Source: Hyphococcus luteus (GTDB lineage: Bacteria; Pseudomonadota; Alphaproteobacteria; Caulobacterales; Parvularculaceae). Taken from it: 64,000 bases of DNA. The stretch is taken from positions 62,001-126,000 of the forward strand of contig NZ_PJCH01000015.1 in assembly GCF_002943565.1 (NCBI RefSeq), written 5' to 3'. Every line of letters begins with the position of its first letter. Position 1 is the stretch's first letter. Both the position numbers and the translations under genes were made by a program. Positions 35,298-42,383 of this stretch are shown here, piece by piece. Below the pieces are notes generated by a model. It saw nothing but the letters and a program-made list of their open reading frames with translations, ran no database searches and was not told where the DNA came from.

Positions 35298-35318
35298 GTA
35301 GAAAAAATTTTCCGTCAA
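35298..35318. promoter_or_regulatory. Second copy of the candidate RpiR operator
   Basis: GTAGAAA-n4-TTTCCGTCAA, 17 of 21 positions identical to the copy at 34466. It lies 37 nt upstream of the secreted-protein gene (minus) and about 170 nt upstream of the RpiR gene (plus), so it could serve either. Confidence 0.5.
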
Positions 35319-35486
35319 GCGCGACAAAGACGTCAGTCGCTATTATTTTGCAATCTATTGTTATTAATATAAAAATAAATCAGACCCGAAACTGCCCAGC
35401 TCTTCCGGCAAATGCATATTTGGAAGAATAGCCAAAATCGGATAATAATTTTCCAGCCTCAGGCGAGATACAAAAGAGCAGCACTC

Positions 35487-36356
35487 ATGCCCAAACCGAT
35501 TCAAAAAAGCCCGGACAAGGCGAATGTTAGGGAAGCCATCGCGAACCATTTGAATGCGTTATCAGATCTTGAACGCAAGATCGCGGATTACACGCTAGCC
35601 AATTACCGGGAGGCCGCCATGCTCAGCATCGGCGAACTCGCCGGCGCCTGCGGCGTTTCCAATACGACGATAAACAGATATGCGCGCAATCTCGGCTATG
35701 ACGGCTACCATGAATACCGCCGCACGCTTCGTGACGAGATCTCGGAAAAAACATCGCTGACGCTCCTGAAAGGCATGGTTCGTCAGGGAGGCAGCACAGA
35801 GATATTAAATATCTCGCTGAAAGAAGACAGCCGTTTAATTGACGGCTTGTCCGACGGCATTGACGCCGCCGCATTCGAAGACACGGTGGCGCGCATTTTA
35901 TCAGCGAGGCGCGTTTTCGTGCTCGGCAATGGCAGCAGCGCTTATCTTGCCGGGTATCTCGCTTTTAATTTGCTCGGCTTGGGAATCGACGCCCAGGAGT
36001 TTGGCGATCAGAGCGGCGTTGAAGGCGCCGCAAGGCGCGCGCTCCAAATAACCGATAAAGATCTCATGATCGCCATCGCCTTTCCGCGCTTCTCAAGCCT
36101 GACGATCGATTTCGTCACCACGGCGAAAGAGACCGGTTGCCATATCATCGCAATCACAAGTTCGCTGTCAGGGCCGCTGGCCCATAATAGCGACGCGGTC
36201 CTTTTCGCGCCGCCGCGCCGCGACCTCCATTCCGGATCCGGCGTGCCTGCGATGGCGCTGATCGAAGCGATCATTACCGCCGTCACCGCCAGCGCAAAAA
36301 GCGCGGAGGACGCCGCTTCCCGGCTATCAACCTTGATTGACCACCATTTATTATAA
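35487..36356 (+). CDS. RpiR-family regulator with SIS domain
   Basis: 289 residues. The N-terminal RpiR helix-turn-helix is clear (LSDLERKIADYTLANYREAAMLS, then ELAGACGVSNTTINRYARNLGYDGYHEYRR). The C-terminal half, from about residue 125, is a SIS sugar-phosphate-binding domain (RVFVLGNGSSAYLAGYLAFNLLGLG; DLMIAIAFPRFSSLTIDFV; IIAITSSLSGPLAHNSD). Start at ATG 35487; the frame is open 75 nt further without a better signal. Ligands of this class are usually phosphosugars but many catabolic RpiR proteins respond to other acids. It faces the hydantoin-type operon tail-to-tail and the third TonB operon head-on. Confidence 0.92.
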   Translation: MPKPIQKSPDKANVREAIANHLNALSDLERKIADYTLANYREAAMLSIGELAGACGVSNTTINRYARNLGYDGYHEYRRTLRDEISEKTSLTLLKGMVRQGGSTEILNISLKEDSRLIDGLSDGIDAAAFEDTVARILSARRVFVLGNGSSAYLAGYLAFNLLGLGIDAQEFGDQSGVEGAARRALQITDKDLMIAIAFPRFSSLTIDFVTTAKETGCHIIAITSSLSGPLAHNSDAVLFAPPRRDLHSGSGVPAMALIEAIITAVTASAKSAEDAASRLSTLIDHHLL

Positions 36357-36439
36357 TCAGTGAATTTTCGGCTGTTGAATCGCCCGTAGGGGCAAAACGC
36401 CTTCCTGTAGCCCTGCCGCCGGACAAACTCTCATGATGG

Positions 36440-37180
36440 TCAGGCGACAGAACCGACCGGATATCCTTTTATCTCTTTCGGCCTCGGCGGCGCGTAGCAG
36501 CGCTTGCTGTGCGATAGGCCGAGATTGGCGATCGCCGCCGCATGCATCATCGTCACCGGCACCGGATCGAGCACCGGCACGCTGAGGTCACGTTCCGCGA
36601 GATGTTTCTGGATGGCGTCAGTGCAGCCGAGAAATCCGGTACAACCGAAAATAATGACGTCAGCGCGGTCTTTCTCGACAGCCTGTTGCGACGCCTCGCA
36701 CAACAGCGCTTTCGTGCGTTCGAGGTCCTTTTCGATTTCGAGCACCGGCAAATCGATCACCTGAACCGGGGCGAACCGTTCCGTAACGCCGTAAATCCGC
36801 GCCAGATTTTCAATCATCGGCACGACGCCGTCGACGACGGTGACGACCGCCATGCGCGACCCAAGCGTCGCCGCAAGGCGCATGCTGGTCTCCATCGGGC
36901 CGAGAACGGGAATCGACACGACCTCGCGCGAGGGACGCACGCCGGGATCGCCCATGCAATCGATAACGATCGCATCGGCCCCGCCCTTTTCGGCCTCTAT
37001 GCATTTGTTGATTGTGTCCGGCACGGCGAGCGCTTCATCGTATTCGCATTCGATTGAGGCCGGGCCGGCGTCCAGAATGGAATGGCGAATTTCAATCCCG
37101 AACTTCTCGAGCGGCTTCACATCATCAAGACAGCGAATCCCTTCGGTGATAATCGGCGTCACCAAGTGAACAATAGCCAT
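36440..37180 (-). CDS. Asp/Glu/hydantoin racemase-family protein
   Basis: 246 residues from ATG 37180 with GAAGGAAG upstream. The two catalytic cysteines of the family are present: Cys75 (IVIDCMGDPG) and Cys180 (IIFGCTGFLG), on opposite faces of the two pseudo-symmetric halves. It probably interconverts enantiomers of a hydantoin or amino-acid-like compound. It is the last gene of the operon HyuA, DUF917, TonB receptor 4, racemase. The context supports a hydantoin or cyclic-amide route over cell-wall D-glutamate synthesis. Confidence 0.87.
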   Translation of the reverse strand: MAIVHLVTPIITEGIRCLDDVKPLEKFGIEIRHSILDAGPASIECEYDEALAVPDTINKCIEAEKGGADAIVIDCMGDPGVRPSREVVSIPVLGPMETSMRLAATLGSRMAVVTVVDGVVPMIENLARIYGVTERFAPVQVIDLPVLEIEKDLERTKALLCEASQQAVEKDRADVIIFGCTGFLGCTDAIQKHLAERDLSVPVLDPVPVTMMHAAAIANLGLSHSKRCYAPPRPKEIKGYPVGSVA

Positions 37181-37235
37181 GTCGTCTTCCTTCTCATGTC
37201 TGCGATGCAAAGCCGCTGCAACAAGCCGTCAGTCT

Positions 37236-39431
37236 CTAGAAATCAAAGCCCAGCGTCACGCCATATTCGCGCGTCGGGGCGAAGATAGCGACAACCGCCG
37301 GCGTGCCGCCGCCCTGGCCGTCCTGCCCGAAGGAGCGATAAACCTCATCCGTCAGATTTTTGCCCCAGAAGGTCAGCGACCAGTTCCCGCCGGTCGGCCG
37401 GAGCGCCAGCCGCGCATTGAACAGCGTATAGCCGTCTTCCTGCGCAATCGGCGAATTGTTGAACTGCGGATAAAAACTGCTCCGGTAAGAGGCGTCCGCG
37501 CCGAATGTCGCTTCATAGGCGCCGCCGAGCGGAACCGTATATTCCAGCCCGCCGCCCGCGGTCCATTCCGAAGCCAGGGGCAGCGTATTGGCGCCGATGA
37601 TAAAGCCGGTTTTAGGCTTCAGGTTGTCCGTATCCGTATAGCCGAGCTGGGCGAAGAGGCGCAGCGCATCCGTCGGCGCGGCCTGCATTTCCGCCTCAAA
37701 ACCGTAGAGATTGATCTTCCCGGCATTGTCGGTGATGACGATGAAATTACCCATGCTGTCCATCGTTGTCGCCGTCAGTTGGACATCGTCATATTTGTTG
37801 AAGAACCCCGCGAGGTTGAGGCGCAGCCGGCCGTCGGCGAGGTCGGATTTGACGCCGCCCTCATAGGAAAGCGAACGTTCGGCGTCGAAGGGGGCAAGGT
37901 CGGTGGGCGAGAACGGGCGGCCATTATAACCGCCGCTGCGGAAGCCTTGCGAAATCGACGCGTAAAGCAACAGATCGTCCGTCGCCTGAAACTCAAGGCT
38001 GCCCTTCGCCGTCAGGGCGTCGAAAGTCTTCTGGTCGATCCCGTCCGTGACCAGCGGGAAGCCGCCAAACGTCGTGTCGATATCGATTTTCTTGGTTTCC
38101 GACGTATAGCGCAGACCGCCCGTGACCGCGAAACGATCCGTCAGATGATACGTTCCTTGCGCAAAGCCGGCATAGGAGTCTGTCTTGTTGTTTGTGAGCA
38201 CCAGCACCTGCGTGCCCGTGATGGTCGCATCCGTATCGAAGCGGCCGTCTTCGGTGAAGAAGTAACCGCCGAGAAGCCACTCGAGATCGCCGTCAAGGGC
38301 GGCGCCGGTGAGCTGCATTTCCTGGCTGAACTGCCATTGTTCGCTGTCAATGAACTGGTTGAGGATGGGGTCGTTCCCGCCATCGAAGTCCTGTCCGCTC
38401 TGACTGTCGAGACCGCGATAAGAGGTGACCAGTTTGAGCGCCGCCGCACCGAGATCGAAGTCGGACGTCAGCGACACGCCATAAACATCGAGATCGTCGA
38501 TCATCGGCGTGTCGACGGCGATCATATTGAGATCGTCGCTGTTCACATCGCCATTGACGCCGATAACGTCATTGGCGCCGCCATCGTCAAACAACATGCC
38601 AACCGCGGTCGTGGGATCGTAAAAGACGCGACCTTGCGGCGCTTGCGTTCCGCGCCGGCGCGAATAATCGCCGGAAAGGTTGAACTCAACCCCGTCGCGG
38701 GGCGTAAAGCGGAGTTGAATGCGGCCGGCGATGTCATCGTCGGCGCCGAGATGACCGGCGCCGCCAAGGGGTTCGACATCCTCGCCATAACCGTTGCTGG
38801 TCTTGCCATAGACGGCGATCTTCGCCGCCAGCACATCCTCGACAAGCGGCGCATCCAGGATCGCCCGCCCCTGAAACCGCCCATGATTGCCCGCTGTCAG
38901 CTCGCCCTTGAGGCCGAATTCGCCGGACGGTTTCGCCGTCACGACGCTCACCGCGCCGCCAATGGTGTTGCGTCCGAACAGCGTTCCCTGCGGCCCGCGC
39001 AAGACCTCGATGCGTTCAATATCGGCCAGTTCAAGCGCCGCCCCCATCACGCGCGCCAGATAAACCCCATCGAGATACGTGCCGACGCCCGGATCCGTCG
39101 TGGTGATAAAATCCGCCTGTCCGATGCCGCGAATGGAGAAACTCGAGCCCGCCGTCGACCCGCCGGCGGCGTAAGACGCCTGCAGGTTCGGCACATATTG
39201 CGCGATCTCATTGACGTTGAAGATTTGCCGGTCTTCCAGAGTCGCTTGCGAGAACGCAGTGAGCGCGATTGGCGTCTTTTGAATGTTTTCTTCGCGTTTA
39301 CGCGCCGTCACTACGATCGTATCGAGCGGCGCAGCATTTTCTCCCCCTTGCGCGACCGCCGCCCCCGGCGCCGCCGTTGCAAACAATGCAATCGCCGTCC
39401 CCGCCATTAAAGTCGATTTAATCTGTCTCAT
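37236..39431 (-). CDS. TonB-dependent outer-membrane receptor (4)
   Basis: 731 residues from ATG 39431, preceded by GAGGAG. Signal peptide MRQIKSTLMAGTAIALFATA then AVAQ, TonB-box-like DTIVVTARKREENIQ, plug domain (SFSIRGIGQADF; RIEVLRGPQGTLFGRN), barrel ending EYGVTLGFDF. The plug resembles the FpvA/FecA-like group common in sphingomonads and relatives. It sits inside the hydantoin-type operon between DUF917 and racemase genes, with only a 56-58 nt gap on each side, so import of the hydantoin-like or cyclic-amide substrate is the best guess. Confidence 0.93.
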   Translation of the reverse strand: MRQIKSTLMAGTAIALFATAAPGAAVAQGGENAAPLDTIVVTARKREENIQKTPIALTAFSQATLEDRQIFNVNEIAQYVPNLQASYAAGGSTAGSSFSIRGIGQADFITTTDPGVGTYLDGVYLARVMGAALELADIERIEVLRGPQGTLFGRNTIGGAVSVVTAKPSGEFGLKGELTAGNHGRFQGRAILDAPLVEDVLAAKIAVYGKTSNGYGEDVEPLGGAGHLGADDDIAGRIQLRFTPRDGVEFNLSGDYSRRRGTQAPQGRVFYDPTTAVGMLFDDGGANDVIGVNGDVNSDDLNMIAVDTPMIDDLDVYGVSLTSDFDLGAAALKLVTSYRGLDSQSGQDFDGGNDPILNQFIDSEQWQFSQEMQLTGAALDGDLEWLLGGYFFTEDGRFDTDATITGTQVLVLTNNKTDSYAGFAQGTYHLTDRFAVTGGLRYTSETKKIDIDTTFGGFPLVTDGIDQKTFDALTAKGSLEFQATDDLLLYASISQGFRSGGYNGRPFSPTDLAPFDAERSLSYEGGVKSDLADGRLRLNLAGFFNKYDDVQLTATTMDSMGNFIVITDNAGKINLYGFEAEMQAAPTDALRLFAQLGYTDTDNLKPKTGFIIGANTLPLASEWTAGGGLEYTVPLGGAYEATFGADASYRSSFYPQFNNSPIAQEDGYTLFNARLALRPTGGNWSLTFWGKNLTDEVYRSFGQDGQGGGTPAVVAIFAPTREYGVTLGFDF

Positions 39432-39440
39432 GGCCTTAAC

Positions 39441-39470
39441 TCCTCTCAATTCCCCTCAAATCCCCTCAAT
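39441..39470 (-). repeat. Three tandem 10-bp units upstream of TonB receptor 4
   Basis: On the minus strand the leader reads three imperfect 10-bp units of the type AATTGAGGGG, ending in GAGGAG before the ATG at 39431. Each unit holds a Shine-Dalgarno-like GAGG core. Copy number could vary by slippage and alter translation. Confidence 0.6.
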
Positions 39471-39489
39471 TCGTCAGCTTGGTCGCGCA

Positions 39490-40614
39490 TCACCCGACGG
39501 CGATCAGTTCTTCTATCGGTTTAAACGGCTCGTCGAGCCCGAACGCCTGCGGGCCAAACAGTTCAAGAGCGGCTTTCGATCTCATCACCGGCGCGCAACT
39601 GACGCCCATGACTTTGACCCGCTGGCCGTAGCGCAGCGTTTCCGTTGTGATCGGCTCGGCCGATTCCGCATCGAGAATGCAGGTCAGGTCCGGCACGATC
39701 GCCAGCGTTTCATCCCCGCACCGGGCGCGCAGATATTCGTTCTGGAAAATCACTTCCAGCTCGCGCCCGTCGTCCTCATTTGAAATGATCTTGCAAGCGC
39801 CAAGCGTAAAGCCGCCTTCTGTCTTGCGCTCCAGATCGACAACCTTCCCGCTGAACAGAACGCCGCACTGATTGTAATAATCCGTAGACCGCAGATAGCT
39901 CATCAGCGTCTCGAAAGGATCCCCCTCGCGCCGCCCCCGGGCGATCGCCTCACCGATGCCCCGGGCTAGAGAGAGCGTGCCGCGAACGGCGGACCGCTTT
40001 GCATCCGACCCCAGCATGGGATAACAGGAAATTCCAACCGACGCGCCCATCTCGATGACGAGGCGGCGCGCTGAATTTTCAGACGCCTTGTTGTCGCGCG
40101 CATTGATGACCTGGTATTCGCCATGCTCATTACCGACCGCGAGCGGGCTCGTGGAAACGCCATGGACGGCGAAGGTGACCATCTGAAGCTCTGGAAACGC
40201 GCGCCCCATGCCGTCGGCGTCAAGCAGCGGCAGCCCGCGTTTGGCGGCGATCGCCACCGGCGTCAGCGCATTCAGCCCGCCGATTTCCGCAGGCATAATC
40301 GCTTTGGCCTTCCTGCCGGTTTGTCGCTCCAACGCGCTGATCGCCGTCTCGACTTCTTCAATCCCGGTGAGCTTTTCGACCATGACGCTGGGCGCGCCCA
40401 TCATCGCGGCGATAAAAACCGGATCGTCATCGCCAAGCTCTTCACCGGATATGCAGCGCGGCGCGCCATAGGTGCGCACGGCATGCAGCGCGGTCATGGC
40501 GCCGATATAAGGATCGCCGCCGCCGCCCGCGCCGAGAAACGCGGCGCCGCGCGCCATATCTTCGAGATGCTCGGCCTTGACTTCGAAACCGGCGTTCTTC
40601 TGCGCGTCGCTCAT
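39490..40614 (-). CDS. DUF917-family protein (hydantoinase-associated)
   Basis: 374 residues. The N-terminus carries DMARGAAFLGAGGGGDPYIGAM, the strong DUF917 signature, followed by DDDPVFIAAMMGAPSVMVEK and IMPAEIGGLNALTP. DUF917 proteins pair with HyuA-type hydantoinases; one studied member is an S-methyl thiohydantoin desulfurase. The exact reaction here is unknown. It overlaps the HyuA gene by 4 nt (ATGA), so translation is coupled and the proteins may form a complex. Cytoplasmic, no signal peptide. Confidence 0.88.
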   Translation of the reverse strand: MSDAQKNAGFEVKAEHLEDMARGAAFLGAGGGGDPYIGAMTALHAVRTYGAPRCISGEELGDDDPVFIAAMMGAPSVMVEKLTGIEEVETAISALERQTGRKAKAIMPAEIGGLNALTPVAIAAKRGLPLLDADGMGRAFPELQMVTFAVHGVSTSPLAVGNEHGEYQVINARDNKASENSARRLVIEMGASVGISCYPMLGSDAKRSAVRGTLSLARGIGEAIARGRREGDPFETLMSYLRSTDYYNQCGVLFSGKVVDLERKTEGGFTLGACKIISNEDDGRELEVIFQNEYLRARCGDETLAIVPDLTCILDAESAEPITTETLRYGQRVKVMGVSCAPVMRSKAALELFGPQAFGLDEPFKPIEELIAVG

Positions 40615-42182
40615 TGCCCCGCCTCCTTGGTCCGGGCCGGCTTTGCAGCTGCAAGATCGCCCACGGCTTTGACATTCACGCGCACGGCCCCCGGCAAATA
40701 GGCGAGCGGAATTTCCTCGACCTGCATAATCTCGATCGATTGCGGATCCGCGCCGGCTTCGATGGCTCGCTCGCGCGCTTCCGCGCGCGCGCTGTCGAGC
40801 GCGGCCTCCCGCCCCAACGCATCGAAATCGTAGACCTTGTCGATCTCGCCGCCGACTTGCGCAATGGAAGCCCCGATTGCGTTCGCCACCGCCGCATGAT
40901 CGGGACGAATGACCTCGGACGCGGCGGGCAAATCGTCTGTAACGAGCACGGCGCCGCCGCCGACGAGAATGACCGGCGCCTTGGCCGCCGAGGTTTTGAC
41001 GCGATCGATCGCTTCATTCACTTTGAAATTGATTTCCCGCCCGGCGGCCTCGACTAGGTCGCCCTCAAGATCGCTGACCTGCGCTGCATCGCCGATCTCT
41101 GCGCATCCCGAAGCCACAACGATGTCCGTCGCCGTCAGAACATCGCCGCCGAAGACGCGCGCCTCCTCGGGCAGACGATAGCCCACGGATTTTGGGCCGA
41201 CCTTTACGCCGCCGTCGGTAGAGACAATGCTGCCGCCGCCAATGCCGATGGAATAAACGTCCGGCATTCTGAAATTGGTGCGCACGCCGCCAATATCCAC
41301 GCGCGAGGAAGCCTGCCGCGGAAAACCGCCGATCAGCACGCCGACATCGGTCGTGGTGCCGCCGATATCGACGACGATGGCGTCCTTCGCGTCGCACAAA
41401 AACGCCGCGCCGCGCATGGAGTTCGTGGGTCCCGACGCGAATGTATGCACCGGATACCGCGCCACGGTTTCCGCGCTCATCAGCGTGCCGTCATTCTGGC
41501 TGATATAAAGCGGCGCTGCGATATCGAGTTCCTTGAGCGCGTTCTGGAACGCCGCAACGACATCGACGGCGAGGTCTGTGAGCGCAGCGTTGAAGATGGT
41601 TGCGTTTTCCCGTTCAAGCAGGCCGACCCGCCCGATTTCATAGGACAGGGTGATCGTCGCTTCCGGCGCGCGCGCTTTGATGATTTCCGCGGCTCCCTGC
41701 TCCATGGCGGCGTTGAGCGGCGCAAATACGGAAGAGATCGCAATATTCCTAACGCCCTTGCGGACGATATCGTCTGCAATGTCCGCAATCTCGGCCGGGT
41801 CGAGCGGGCTGATAAGCCGCCCGTCGAACTCGTAACCGCCTTTGGCGAGGTAAACATCGTCGCCGATGATCTCTGCCAGATCCGCCGGCCAGTCGATCAT
41901 CGGCGGCAGGCTGCGCGTCGCCGGCAGGCAGAGCCGGATGACCGCCACCCGGGCGAGCCCTTTGCGCTCAACGATGGCGTTGGTGAAATGCGTCGTGCCG
42001 ATCATCACGACGTCGATAGAGGCTGGAGATTGGCGCGCCTCGGAAAGAACCGATGAAATGGCGCTGACAACGCCGGAGCCGACATCGCCTGTCGTCGCGG
42101 TCTTGGCTGTAGCGACGACCCTGTCGCCGTCCATCAGCGCCGCATCCGTATTCGTCCCCCCGACATCAACGCCGATCCGCAT
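40611..42182 (-). CDS. Hydantoinase/oxoprolinase-family protein (HyuA-like)
   Basis: 523 residues. ATP-binding sugar-kinase/actin-fold pattern: N-terminal RIGVDVGGTNTDAALMDGD, middle DAIVVDIGGTTTDVGVLIGG, and GGSIVSTDGG. These are the phosphate-binding motifs of HyuA/oxoprolinase proteins, which hydrolyse a cyclic amide with ATP. It is about 150 residues shorter than classic HyuA, as are other members found with DUF917. It starts the operon at 42182. Together with DUF917 and the racemase it indicates use of a five-membered cyclic amide such as a hydantoin or lactam. Confidence 0.9.
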   Translation of the reverse strand: MRIGVDVGGTNTDAALMDGDRVVATAKTATTGDVGSGVVSAISSVLSEARQSPASIDVVMIGTTHFTNAIVERKGLARVAVIRLCLPATRSLPPMIDWPADLAEIIGDDVYLAKGGYEFDGRLISPLDPAEIADIADDIVRKGVRNIAISSVFAPLNAAMEQGAAEIIKARAPEATITLSYEIGRVGLLERENATIFNAALTDLAVDVVAAFQNALKELDIAAPLYISQNDGTLMSAETVARYPVHTFASGPTNSMRGAAFLCDAKDAIVVDIGGTTTDVGVLIGGFPRQASSRVDIGGVRTNFRMPDVYSIGIGGGSIVSTDGGVKVGPKSVGYRLPEEARVFGGDVLTATDIVVASGCAEIGDAAQVSDLEGDLVEAAGREINFKVNEAIDRVKTSAAKAPVILVGGGAVLVTDDLPAASEVIRPDHAAVANAIGASIAQVGGEIDKVYDFDALGREAALDSARAEARERAIEAGADPQSIEIMQVEEIPLAYLPGAVRVNVKAVGDLAAAKPARTKEAGQ

Positions 42183-42308
42183 CCCGCCTCCGGTGCTGTC
42201 CCTTATGACCGCCAGCCATGACTCAGCATCGGGAAAGCTGCACTCGCGGTCAAAGCGTGATCCGTGTAGGTTCCGGTATTTTCCGTGTGGGCCGACGTCA
42301 GACGCATG

Positions 42309-42341
42309 CCGGGCGCCCTACCCAGACGGGTAGGCGCCCGG
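42309..42341 (-). terminator. Strong GC hairpin after the MalT-type regulator gene
   Basis: CCGGGCGCCCTACCC (42309-42323) pairs with GGGTAGGCGCCCGG (42328-42341) with one bulged C. It lies between the regulator stop (42384) and the HyuA start (42182), so it probably ends the regulator transcript. No T-run is seen. Confidence 0.6.
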
Positions 42342-42383
42342 ACCGAGACTTCGGTTTATGCGGCTGTCAGAGGGCTGGACGGG

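Noticed and set aside
37179-39410. Plus-strand 743-residue open frame
   Set aside because: It lies antisense over TonB receptor 4, whose own frame has a signal peptide, plug and barrel motifs and a good ribosome site. The long antisense frame is a by-product of high-GC codon use.
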